Shown piece by piece: positions 1-6,517 of a DNA stretch of 9,826 bases. The stretch is from positions 1-9,826 of the forward strand of contig JAAYZY010000444.1 in NCBI GenBank assembly GCA_012514615.1, written 5' to 3'. This stretch comes from Chloroflexota bacterium (GTDB lineage: Bacteria; Chloroflexota; Anaerolineae; DTPP01). Positions within the stretch are counted from its first letter, which is position 1. Every line of letters begins with the position of its first letter. Both the position numbers and the translations under genes were made by a program. Below the pieces are notes generated by a model. The model saw only the letters and a list, made by a program, of their open reading frames with translations, did no database searches and was not told the origin of the DNA.

Positions 1-343
1 GGCGGCGGCCCGGCCCTTCGCCGGTCAGGGAGCCGAAGTTGGGCCCTTGGCGGCTCAGGGCCCAGCCCCGGGTCACGCGGATGCGCTGGATCTGCACCGC
101 CAGCAGGTCGCCCTCCTCCGCGTCTTCCACGTAGACCGGGCCGACGGCGGGGTTGGACTCCCTCAGGGTCGTGCCGGGCACGCGGTGCTTCATCTCGTCG
201 GGGATGGGCTGCCCGTGGGCGTCCATGCCGAAGGCGTCCACCGTCTCGGCCACCACGACGTCGCCGCTGCGGACGTGCAGGGCCGGCTCGTGGGCGTCGT
301 AGGTGAAGTAGTAGCGGCGCGGCTGCAAGCGATGGGTGGTCAT
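1..343 (-). CDS. Acetamidase/formamidase family protein (N-terminal part, runs off the left edge)
   Basis: The frame is open from ATG 343-341 to the left edge, giving 114 codons of the N-terminus. It begins MTTHRLQPRRYYFTYDAHEP. Three stretches fit the FmdA/AmdA family: the early 'SGDVVVAETVDAFG', the later 'NPAVGPVYVEDAEEGDLLAV' and the following 'QIQRIRVTRGW'. In that family a G-P-V-(F/Y)-V-x-G/D-A-E-x-G-D segment is conserved early in the protein. Family members hydrolyse formamide or short-chain amides to ammonia and the acid, usually in the cytoplasm. The start is supported by the purine-rich GGAAGGAGGGA just upstream and by a promoter at 380-409 that would leave a leader of about 30 nt. 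The catalytic part lies outside the window, so substrate and integrity cannot be judged. The family call rests on motif recall. Confidence 0.8.
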   Translation of the reverse strand, partial: MTTHRLQPRRYYFTYDAHEPALHVRSGDVVVAETVDAFGMDAHGQPIPDEMKHRVPGTTLRESNPAVGPVYVEDAEEGDLLAVQIQRIRVTRGWALSRQGPNFGSLTGEGPGRR

Positions 344-379
344 GGGGGTCCCTCCTTCCCAGGTGCATGGGCTGGCCCC

Positions 380-409
380 ATTATACCCCAAACGGCCGCC
401 CGGCCACAA
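380..409 (-). promoter_or_regulatory. Sigma70-like promoter for the acetamidase-family gene
   Basis: Read on the minus strand there is TTGTGG (409-404), an 18-nt spacer, and a perfect TATAAT (385-380). This AT-rich hexamer stands out in very GC-rich surroundings. Transcription would start near 373, about 30 nt before the ATG at 343. The -10 box is convincing; the -35 box is only a partial match. I see no equally good rightward promoter for the methyltransferase gene between 344 and 517. That gap otherwise holds GC-rich sequence, including a 14-nt self-complementary stretch at 432-445. Confidence 0.6.
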
Positions 410-517
410 GAGCGGGCCGCCCAGGCCCCCGGCCGCCGCGGCGGCGCAGGCGGGCAACGTGTGCGGCAATCGCCCAAGCGACGGTCGGCCGCCAGCGCAC
501 CCCCTGGAGCAAAGATC

Positions 518-1878
518 ATGAGCGAGAACACCCTCTACTACGGCGACAACCTAGACATCCTGCGGCGCTACATCGCCGACGAATCGGTGGACCTGGTCTA
601 CCTGGACCCGCCCTTCAGCAGCAACGCCACCTACAACGTCCTCTTCGGTGAGAAGAACGGCAGCCGCGCCGCCGCCCAGATCAAAGCCTTCGAAGACACC
701 TGGCACTGGGGCCAAGCCGCCGCAGCCGTCTACCACGAGGTGGTGGAATCGGGCGGCCGCGTCTCGGAGGCCATGCAAGCCTTCCGCCAGCTCCTGGGCG
801 ATAGCGACATGCTGGCCTACCTGGTCATGATAGCCCCCCGCCTCGTGCAGCTGCGCCGCATCCTCAAGCCCAGCGGCTCCCTCTACCTGCACTGTGACCC
901 CACCGCCAGCCACTACCTCAAGGTGCTGTTGGATGCGGTGTTCGAGGCGCAGAATTACGGAAACGAGATTGTCTGGCGGAGGTACAAACGCCCCAAAGGC
1001 TCACAGTCTCAGGCAAGGCGCTATGGGGCTTCAACAGACAGTCCTTGTTCTACACCAAGAGCGAGAACTATGGGTTCCATGCAGACAGGATCCGAACCCC
1101 TCTCGACAAAACCGACAAAGAGCGACGCTACACGCATTCTGACGAGAAAGGACCGTACTACAGCGGGCCGCTTCTTCGTTCTCCATCAATGGGGCCTCGG
1201 CCGAACCGGGTGTACGAATACAAGGGATTCGTGCCCGGGCCAGAAGGATGGCGCCTGACCAAGGACAAGCTCGCTGCCATCGATACCCAAGGTGATCTGT
1301 TCTGGACGAAATCGGGCATTCCACGCCGCAAGGTACGCCCTCAAGCTGAGCCGGGAAGACAGATTGACTATCTATGGACTGACATTGAGGCGATCGGATC
1401 GCAAGCCGCCGAGCGTCTGGGCTACCCCACCCAGAAGCCGGAGGCGCTGCTGGAGCGCATCATCCAGGCCAGCAGCAACGAAGGCGACCTGGTGCTGGAC
1501 CCCTTCTGCGGCTGCGGCACGGCGGTGGCCGTGGCCCAGCGCCTGGGCCGCCGCTGGATCGGTATCGACATCACCCACCTGGCCATCGGCCTCATGAAGC
1601 AGCGCCTGCGGGACGCTTTCGGCAGCGACGTGCCCTACCAGGTGGTGGGCGAGCCGGTCTCCCTGCCAGACGCCCAAGCCCTGGCCGCCAGCGACCCCTA
1701 CCAGTTCCAATGGTGGGCGCTGGGGCTGGTGGGGGCCAGGCCGGCCGAAGGGAAGAAGGTCGCCGACAAGGACATCGACATGCCGCCCGTCCGCCAGGTC
1801 AGCGCCACCTACAAGAAGGCGCCCAAGGCCAAGGGACGAGGCAAGGGCCAGCAGCTCGGCCTCAGCGGCCTGGAGTAG
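518..1878 (+). pseudogene. Beta-class DNA methyltransferase, frameshifted, with truncated C-terminal nuclease-like region
   Basis: This encodes an AdoMet-dependent amino methyltransferase (adenine-N6 or cytosine-N4). From ATG 518 (GGAG at 506-509) residues 5-170 hold motif IV, DLVYLDPPF (D30-F33), and 'SLYLHCDPTASHYLKVLLDA', typical of the PF01555 group. At the GGGG run (1025-1028) the frame is lost. One added G restores RYGGFNRQSLFYTKS and gives a 453-aa protein. The second half has 'YPTQKPEALLERI' and the AdoMet-binding motif 'LDPFCGCGTA' (about residues 327-336 of the restored protein). Motif IV before motif I, with the target-recognition region between, defines the beta class. The tail starts like a fused Mrr-type nuclease domain but is short. 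Codons about 150-290 are poorer in G+C than the ends. No partner restriction gene is visible. The gene is either a pseudogene or carries a sequencing error; the family call is secure. Confidence 0.85.
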
Positions 1879-1899
1879 GCCCCCGGCCCTACCCACTCT

Positions 1900-1925
1900 G
1901 TCATGCCCGCTTGCGCGGGCATCCA
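1900..1925. repeat. REP-like palindromic repeat, unit 1
   Basis: The core is a perfect 8-bp stem, ATGCCCGC (1903-1910) and GCGGGCAT (1915-1922), closed by a TTGC loop, with the flanks gtc on the left and cca on the right. This 'gtcATGCCCGC..GCGGGCATcc' form is a well-known dispersed repeat in many bacterial genomes. Translated by chance, it gives the 'MPACAGIHP' peptides seen here and often mis-annotated as proteins. It begins 22 nt after the methyltransferase stop and could also act as a 3'-end stabiliser. Copy number in the genome cannot be seen from this window. Confidence 0.75.
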
Positions 1926-1990
1926 TCCTTGCCGCGGTGGACGCCTGAAGATGGGCCCCCACGGTCGCGGGGGCGACGGACGGCGGACCC

Positions 1991-2040
1991 GTCATGCCCG
2001 CCCCCCAAGGGAAGAAGGGGGCAGGCGGGCGCGGGCATCC
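1991..2040. repeat. REP-like palindromic repeat, unit 2 (interrupted)
   Basis: This is the same orientation and the same ends as unit 1: gtcATGCCCGC starts at 1991 and GCGGGCATcc ends at 2040. The 4-nt loop is replaced by about 29 nt of purine-rich sequence that can itself pair (CCCCCC against GGGGG). The arms match unit 1 exactly over 8 bp. It looks like a copy whose loop was expanded or replaced. Confidence 0.6.
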
Positions 2041-2064
2041 CTCCGTCTTTGGCGGCGAGGAAGG

Positions 2065-2090
2065 GAGATTCCCGCCTGCGCGGGAATGTC
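2065..2090. repeat. REP-like palindromic repeat, unit 3 (opposite orientation)
   Basis: The stem is a perfect 8 bp, ATTCCCGC (2068-2075) and GCGGGAAT (2080-2087), with a CTGC loop and gtc following. Here the 'gtc' lies on the right, so the unit is inverted relative to units 1 and 2. CATCCCTCC after unit 2 (2036-2044) and GGAAGGGAGATT before unit 3 are also roughly complementary. Units 2 and 3 therefore form one imperfect inverted pair covering about 1991-2090, like the REP doublets (REPINs) described in other bacteria. Read on the minus strand it encodes the familiar spurious 'FPRRRESP' peptide. Confidence 0.65.
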
Positions 2091-2114
2091 AGGGAGGATG
2101 GCCGCGGCCGCCTG

Positions 2115-3402
2115 TCAGTCTGCCGCTGCGCCGGCTCTCTGGGCCGCTCGTCGCTGCAGCTCCCGAAGTTGCATGCGGGCGCGGCGGCCGTTGTCCGGCA
2201 GCGAGTCATCCAGGCTCAGGGCCAGGCGCAGCCAGCGCTCGGCCTCGGGGTACTCCTGGCGCTGCATGAGCAGCCCGGCCAGGTTGGCCGCGGCCAGGGC
2301 GTTCTTGGGGTTTTGGGCCAGCTCGTCCCGCAGCCGGCCCTCCCGCACCTCCGGCTGCCTCTCGCCCGAAAGGGCCACCCCCAGGTCGACGCCACGTCGA
2401 ACAGAGCCTCGGAGAGGCTGTCGGGGCGGTAGTTCTCGGTGCGGTGGCGCACCACCGCTCGGCTGCGGGGCACCGTGAGGTCCAGCTTCCGCACCACCCG
2501 CATCTGCACCTTGGCCCCCTGGTCGAACGCCGGCCCCGGGTGCAGCTCCACCCGCTCGCCGCCGTCCACCACCACGTTTAGCGGCAACTCCTCGCCCTCT
2601 TGAGAGCAGGCCCTGCAGCAGCAGCGGCAGTTGGCCGTGATTCTCCACAGACAGCGAGCCGTCGGCGAAGCTGAAGGAGAGCCCCTCCAGGTCCACGCAG
2701 CCCTGGGGCGTCAACGACACCGCCTCGCGGCAGGGGAAGCGCACGTCCAAGAGCTGCAGAAAGTCGGCCGAGTAGGCCTTGAAGATGCCCACGTGCTCGT
2801 GCACCTCGTCGCCCTCCAGCACCTCCACCACCACCTTCTGCCCGATCTAGCGCTCCAGCAGGGGGTCGTGCACCACGCCCACCTGCCCGATGATGGCGCC
2901 GGACAGGCGGGTCAGGGAGGCGTCGCCCCGGTCGGCCATGTAGCGCCCGCTGGCCTTCATCCGCCCGATGAGCAGGCCGACCACCTCGTTCAGCGACACG
3001 GTGGCCGTGTTGAGGAAGCTGCGCAGCCCCCGACCCAAACGCCGCAGTGGGTTGGGGTGGAACGAGCGCTGGATATCCCGCTCGCGCCGCTGCTTCTGCT
3101 CGTCGGTCAGCTCGTCGGCAAAGCGGTAGAGGGCTCGGACCTCGCCATACTCCGACCCGTAGACCACATAGCTGGATTCGATGTGCCGGTCATCTTGCAC
3201 GTGGTCTGCGTAGAGCAGCTCCATGCCGGTCGTCTCCAGGGCCATGGCGCCCCAGAAAACCTTGTTGTCGGCCCGCTCCAGCGCACATGGAAGCCGCTGA
3301 ACGAACCGAGGCAGGGGTCTTTGAACTTGGAGCGGACGTAGCCGCCCAGCAAGGTGAGCAGAAGATCAGCCCAATGGTCACCAGCAGTGAGACATCAATC
3401 AT
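2115..3402 (-). pseudogene. Decayed membrane-anchored protein with C-terminal TPR-like segment
   Basis: I rebuilt this from three reading frames. ATG 3402 has GGGGAGGG upstream and a strong promoter. It starts MIDVSLLVTIGLIF, a membrane anchor, and after a lost base near 3361 continues LLTLLGGYVRSKFKDPCL. A second lost base near 3282 leads into LERADNKVFWGAMALETTG and a long intact stretch. A TAG at 2849-2847 interrupts 'DPLLER' and 'IGQKVVVEVLEGDEV' in the same frame. An extra base near 2603 moves to 'QEGEELPLNVVVDGGERVEL', and a lost base near 2391 returns to 'VDLGVALSGERQPEV'. The end, 'NPKNALAAANLAGLLMQRQ' and onward, has TPR periodicity. The restored length is about 429 aa. I do not know the function; similar anchored proteins in Chloroflexota come to mind, but only from memory. 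The genes from 3.5 to 9.8 kb show no such lesions, so real decay is more likely than bad sequence. Confidence 0.8.
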
Positions 3403-3445
3403 CGGTAACGACCCTCCCCGGGGGAGCGCCTTACTTTGTACTATG

Positions 3446-3474
3446 ATTATATCACAATATGCAGCATAACTCAA
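3446..3474 (-). promoter_or_regulatory. Strong sigma70-like promoter for the TPR-protein pseudogene
   Basis: On the minus strand there is TTGAGT (3474-3469), a spacer of exactly 17 nt, and TATAAT (3451-3446). The -10 box is perfect and the -35 box has four of six consensus bases, all within an AT-rich island. The start site would be near 3439, leaving about 37 nt of leader before the ATG at 3402. It is among the strongest-looking promoters in the window, yet the gene it serves is broken. Confidence 0.75.
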
Positions 3475-3476
3475 GA

Positions 3477-3494
3477 GGGAGGGGGCGGGGTGGG
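3477..3494 (+). other. G-quadruplex motif between divergent promoters
   Basis: Four G tracts (3477-3479, 3481-3485, 3487-3490, 3492-3494) are separated by single-base loops A, C and T. Tracts of three or more Gs with 1-nt loops are the classic pattern for very stable parallel quadruplexes. The motif fills the space between the two -35 boxes (3469-3474 minus, 3496-3501 plus). The G-rich strand is the non-template strand for the comM-type gene. Folding and regulatory effect are inferred. Confidence 0.6.
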
Positions 3495-3495
3495 C

Positions 3496-3524
3496 TTGTC
3501 GCCGGCGGCGTTTCGTGTTACACT
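3496..3524 (+). promoter_or_regulatory. Promoter for the comM-type gene cluster
   Basis: The elements are TTGTCG (3496-3501), a 17-nt spacer and TACACT (3519-3524). Each hexamer has four of six consensus bases. Transcription would start near 3531, about 50 nt before the ATG at 3581. No other convincing rightward promoter lies between here and 8051, so it may drive all six genes up to the lipoprotein. Confidence 0.5.
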
Positions 3525-3580
3525 ACCCCTGCTCTTTGGCGAGTTGGCGTCGGTGTGCCCCCTACCTGCGGAGAACGCCT

Positions 3581-5107
3581 ATGTTAGCCAAGATCATAAG
3601 CTGCGCCACGGTTGGCCTGGAAGGCGCCCTCATCGAGGTCGAAGTGGACATCTCCGCCGGCCTCCCCTCCCTCACCATCGTTGGCTTGCCCGATGCTGCG
3701 GTCAACGAGAGCAAGGAGCGGGTGCGGGCCGCGGTGAAGAACAGCGGCCTGGAGTGGCCCACGCGCCGCATCACCGTGAACCTGGCCCCTGCCGACCTGC
3801 GCAAGGAAGGCCCGGCCTACGACCTGCCCATCGCCGTGGGCGTACTCATCGCCACCGAGCAGGCTTGGGCCAACGCCACAGAGACGGCGGCCTTCATCGG
3901 CGAGCTTTCCTTGGATGGCGGCCTGCGCCACACCACCGGCATCCTGCCCATGGTGGCCTTCCTCAAAGACAAGGGGCTGCAGCAGGTCTTTGTGCCGGCG
4001 GTGGACGCCCCGGAGGCGGCCCTGGTGCAGGGCATCGAAGTCTACCCGGTGGCCCATCTCTCGGAGCTGACCCTGCACCTGCAGGGTCTGCGCCGCCTAG
4101 GGCCCCTGACCTGCGGCGTGGACCTGACCGCGGCCGACGACGCCCCCCCGTACGCCCACGACTTCGGCGACGTGAAAGGCCAAGAGCACGTCAAGCGGGC
4201 CATGGAGGTGGCTGCCGCCGGCAACCACAACGTCTTCATGATGGGCCCGCCCGGCTCCGGCAAGACCCTGGTGGCCCAGGCCCTGCCTTCCATCCTGCCT
4301 TCCCTCACGGTGGATGAAGCGCTGGAGGTGACCAAGATCTACAGCGTGGCCGGCTTGCTGCCAGCCGACCAGCCTCTCATCCGCCAGCGGCCCTACCGCG
4401 CCCCCCACCACACCATCAGCTACGCCGGCCTGGTGGGCGGCGGGCACTGGCCCCGCCCGGGCGAGGTCTCCCTGGCCCACCGCGGCGTCCTCTTCTTGGA
4501 TGAGCTGCCGGAGTTCAGCCAGCGGGTGCTGGAGGTGCTGCGCCAGCCGCTGGAGGCTCGCCACGTGGTGGTGGCCCGCTCCACCACCACTCTCACCTTC
4601 CCGGCCGACTTCATGCTGGTGGGCGCGGCCAACCCCTGCCCCTGCGGCTACTACGGCGACCCAGTGCGCCCCTGCACCTGCGGCCCGGCGGCCGTGGCCC
4701 GCTACCAAAAGCGCATCAGCGGCCCGCTGCTGGACCGCATCGACATCCACATCGAAGTGCCCCGGGTAGAGTACGAGAAGCTCTCCGACGAGCGCCTGGG
4801 CGAGCCCAGCTCCGCCATCCGACCCCGGGTGGAGGCAGCCCGCCAGCGCCAGCGGGAGCGCTTCGTTGGCACTGCCTTGCGCTGCAACGCCGACATGGGC
4901 CCGGCCGAGGTGCGCACCCACTGCCCGCTGACGGCCGAAGGCCGGGCCCTGCTGCGGGCGGCCATGCTGCAGCTCCACATGAGCGCCAGGGCCTACCACC
5001 GGGTGCTGAAGCTGGCCCGCACCATCGCCGACCTGGCCGGAGCGGAGGCCATCGAGACGGTGCACCTAGCCGAGGCGATCCAGTACCGCCCCCGGGGGCA
5101 GAGGTAG
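3581..5107 (+). CDS. comM: ComM/YifB family Mg-chelatase-like AAA+ ATPase
   Basis: This 508-aa protein has the usual length and order for ComM/YifB. Residues 1 to about 140 form the N-terminal Lon-S16/ChlI-like domain ('GLPSLTIVGLPDAAVNESKE' at 27-46, 'NLAPADLRKEGPAYDLPIA' at 67-85). The AAA+ core follows, with Walker A GPPGSGKT (222-229), 'RPYRAPHHTIS' (270-280) and Walker B 'GVLFLDELPEF' (302-312). The four-cysteine cluster is NPCPCG...CTC (C353, C355, C365, C367), and 'LLDRIDIHIEV' (383-393) precedes the C-terminal Mg-chelatase domain. In studied bacteria ComM is a hexameric helicase that extends branch migration during natural transformation; in others the role is unknown. ATG 3581 (GGAG upstream) is chosen because family members begin M-L-A-K-(I/V); the 22 codons open further upstream look non-coding. 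All motifs look intact, and the GNAT gene follows after 7 nt. Confidence 0.95.
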   Translation: MLAKIISCATVGLEGALIEVEVDISAGLPSLTIVGLPDAAVNESKERVRAAVKNSGLEWPTRRITVNLAPADLRKEGPAYDLPIAVGVLIATEQAWANATETAAFIGELSLDGGLRHTTGILPMVAFLKDKGLQQVFVPAVDAPEAALVQGIEVYPVAHLSELTLHLQGLRRLGPLTCGVDLTAADDAPPYAHDFGDVKGQEHVKRAMEVAAAGNHNVFMMGPPGSGKTLVAQALPSILPSLTVDEALEVTKIYSVAGLLPADQPLIRQRPYRAPHHTISYAGLVGGGHWPRPGEVSLAHRGVLFLDELPEFSQRVLEVLRQPLEARHVVVARSTTTLTFPADFMLVGAANPCPCGYYGDPVRPCTCGPAAVARYQKRISGPLLDRIDIHIEVPRVEYEKLSDERLGEPSSAIRPRVEAARQRQRERFVGTALRCNADMGPAEVRTHCPLTAEGRALLRAAMLQLHMSARAYHRVLKLARTIADLAGAEAIETVHLAEAIQYRPRGQR

Positions 5108-5114
5108 CGACGCC

Positions 5115-5678
5115 ATGAGCGCTTTGTCGTCCCACTCGATGCACTGGCCGTGGGTACGACGCTTGCGGATCGGCGAGGCAGAGCTCTACAGGCAAGTGAG
5201 GCTGGCCGCCCTGCGCGAGTCGCCCGCGGCCTTCAGCACCACCTACGAGTCTGCCCGGCAGCGCAGCCTGGAGAGCTGGCGCGAGCAGGCCGACAGCACG
5301 GCGCAGGGAAGAGACCGCGCCACCTTCATCGCCTTCTGTGGAGAGGCGCCCATAGGGCTCGCCGCGCTGTACCGGACGGCCGCAGACCCCAACGTGGGCG
5401 AGCTGCTGCAGGTGTGGGTGTCGCCGCCCCATCGGGGCCGAGGGGTGGCGCTCGCCCTCACTGACGCCCTGCTCCAGTGGGCCAGGGCCAGCGGCTTTCG
5501 CACGGCGCTTGCCGCCGTGGCGCAGGGCAACTCCAGGGCTCTGCGGCTCTACCGCCGGTGCGGCTTCACCTCGGCAAGCGCCCCTTCGCCGGGAGCCCCG
5601 GTGATCCTGGCGAAGGACGTGGAAGACGCCCCGCCAGAAGGAGACAGTGGATGCCGCAGATGCCGGTCGATGGGCTGA
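5115..5678 (+). CDS. GNAT family N-acetyltransferase
   Basis: This 187-aa protein transfers an acetyl group from acetyl-CoA to an amine. 'RQVRLAALRESPAAFSTTYE' (26-45) is the N-terminal helix-strand signature of this GNAT group. Motif A is 'LQVWVSPPHRGRGVALALTD' (98-117), containing the R-G-R-G-V-A pyrophosphate-binding loop. Motif B is 'NSRALRLYRRCGF' (139-151), with the usual tyrosine. The substrate cannot be told; relatives modify antibiotics, small amines, or protein N-termini. It starts 7 nt after the comM stop, with a GAGG overlapping that stop, so translation is probably coupled. The last residues after about 170, 'APPEGDSGCRRCRSMG', look unlike a GNAT fold. They exist because the gene runs 28 nt into the next one. 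Confidence 0.88.
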   Translation: MSALSSHSMHWPWVRRLRIGEAELYRQVRLAALRESPAAFSTTYESARQRSLESWREQADSTAQGRDRATFIAFCGEAPIGLAALYRTAADPNVGELLQVWVSPPHRGRGVALALTDALLQWARASGFRTALAAVAQGNSRALRLYRRCGFTSASAPSPGAPVILAKDVEDAPPEGDSGCRRCRSMG

Positions 5679-6469
5679 CGCTCCACTACAAAGCGCAAGA
5701 CCAGGCCACCGCGGAGCTGGTGCGGCAGGCCTGCCAGCGCACCGTACGGCTGCTGCGGGAAGGCTGGGGCCTGCCAGCGCCCGCCGACTGCCGCGTCTAC
5801 GTTATGACCTCGTGGCTGGGCTTCGCCTTTGGGGCCGCGCCCTGGCCATGGAAGGCCCTGCTGGCGGCGACGCTGCCCCTGTGGGCGATCCGCATGCAGC
5901 AGACCTGGGCCGTGGCCGGCGGCTGGGCCCAGCGGTTCGGGCGTCGGCGGGCCGTGGGGGTGAAGCCGCCCCGCCTGCTGCAGGCCGCCGACCGCAGCCT
6001 GGGGGAGCGCTTCTTCATCCCCGTGGAGAGCCTCGAAGAGAAGGTGCAACACGTGGCCTGCCACGAGCTGACCCACGCCTGGACCGCCCACCTGACGCTG
6101 CCTGGGTGGCTCCGGGAGGGGCTGGCCATGGTTACGGTGGACCGCTTGGCCGGGCGGCCCACGGTGCAGCAGGCCACCCTGGCGACGCTGACCCAGCCGT
6201 CAGCCGGCCAGGGCTCCCAGCGGCCCGAGCGGCTGCGGCTGGCCCATCGGGAAGGCCTGGTGCGTCTTTACGTGCGGGGCTACTGGCTGACGCGCTACGT
6301 GGAAGAGAGCCAACCGGGGCTGCTGACGGCGCTGTTGGCCAAGCCCCAACCGGCGCAGGAGCTGGAGCAGCAGATCGCCGCGGCCTACGGGGCGACGCTG
6401 CCGGCGTTTTGGAGCACCATGGACGGACGGCTGCTTGCCCACTTCGGGCAGAGAGGCGAGCCGGCCTAG
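5651..6469 (+). CDS. HExxH zinc metallopeptidase, peptidase MA-like
   Basis: This 272-aa protein has a gluzincin-type zinc site: 'KVQHVACHELTHAWTAHL' with H138-E139-x-x-H142, then 'LPGWLREGLA', where E156 would be the third ligand 14 residues after H142. That spacing and the (P)-x-W-L-x-E-G-(L/T)-A signature match the peptidase MA-like group (PF13485 style). Residues 46-60 ('DCRVYVMTSWLGFAF') look like the preceding strand. Residues 62-92 are rich in Trp, Ala and Leu and may contact or enter the membrane. There is no signal peptide, so the enzyme appears cytoplasmic or membrane-associated. The substrate is unknown. ATG 5651 is preferred because GGAG (5640-5643) lies 7 nt before it; ATG 5660 is a weaker choice. 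The 28-nt overlap with the GNAT gene implies co-translation. Confidence 0.8.
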   Translation: MPQMPVDGLTLHYKAQDQATAELVRQACQRTVRLLREGWGLPAPADCRVYVMTSWLGFAFGAAPWPWKALLAATLPLWAIRMQQTWAVAGGWAQRFGRRRAVGVKPPRLLQAADRSLGERFFIPVESLEEKVQHVACHELTHAWTAHLTLPGWLREGLAMVTVDRLAGRPTVQQATLATLTQPSAGQGSQRPERLRLAHREGLVRLYVRGYWLTRYVEESQPGLLTALLAKPQPAQELEQQIAAAYGATLPAFWSTMDGRLLAHFGQRGEPA

Positions 6470-6482
6470 CCCAGCCATCTCT

Positions 6483-6499
6483 CCGCCTCAGCGAGGCGG
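6483..6499 (+). promoter_or_regulatory. Hairpin after the metallopeptidase gene
   Basis: CCGCCTC (6483-6489) pairs perfectly with GAGGCGG (6493-6499) around a 3-nt loop, 14 nt after the metallopeptidase stop. No T run follows, so it is not a classic intrinsic terminator. It could be a processing or stability element, or chance in GC-rich DNA. Confidence 0.35.
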
Positions 6500-6517
6500 C
6501 AGCCGGGGCGGCAGAGG

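Noticed and set aside
353..367. GGAAGGAGGG-type purine run read as part of a plus-strand element
   Set aside because: On the minus strand it is simply the ribosome binding site region of the acetamidase-family gene.
432..445. 14-nt self-complementary GCC/GGC stretch as an operator or terminator
   Set aside because: It is low-complexity GC repeat sequence with no loop or T run, and is expected by chance in such DNA.
47..517. N-terminal extension of the methyltransferase by 157 codons
   Set aside because: It would overlap the acetamidase-family gene on the other strand, has shadow-like composition, and ATG 518 has a good GGAG and matches the family start.
1025..1028. Programmed frameshift site in the methyltransferase
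   Set aside because: A bare GGGG with no slippery heptamer, internal Shine-Dalgarno or strong downstream structure does not support programmed shifting. A simple deletion explains it.
1901..2478. Open frames reading 'MPACAGIHPC' and 'FPRRRESP' on the two strands
   Set aside because: These peptides come from the palindromic repeats and are a common source of false gene calls.
2834..2834. A separate gene starting at GTG 2834, after the TAG at 2849-2847
   Set aside because: The frame is the same on both sides of the TAG and the protein reads continuously. There is no convincing Shine-Dalgarno, and other lesions nearby favour one decayed gene.
2631..3341. 236-codon plus-strand open frame across the TPR pseudogene
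   Set aside because: It is His/Leu/Val/Gln-rich shadow sequence. The minus strand carries a recognisable though broken protein with a promoter and Shine-Dalgarno.
3930..4700. Cysteine cluster NPCPCG..CTC in the ComM-type protein as a novel metal site
   Set aside because: This cluster is a usual feature of the ComM/YifB family.
4097..5065. 322-codon open frame on the minus strand opposite the comM-type gene
   Set aside because: It is a mirror of GC-rich codon positions, rich in G, A, V, H and Q with no family motif. The plus strand encodes an intact ComM/YifB protein.
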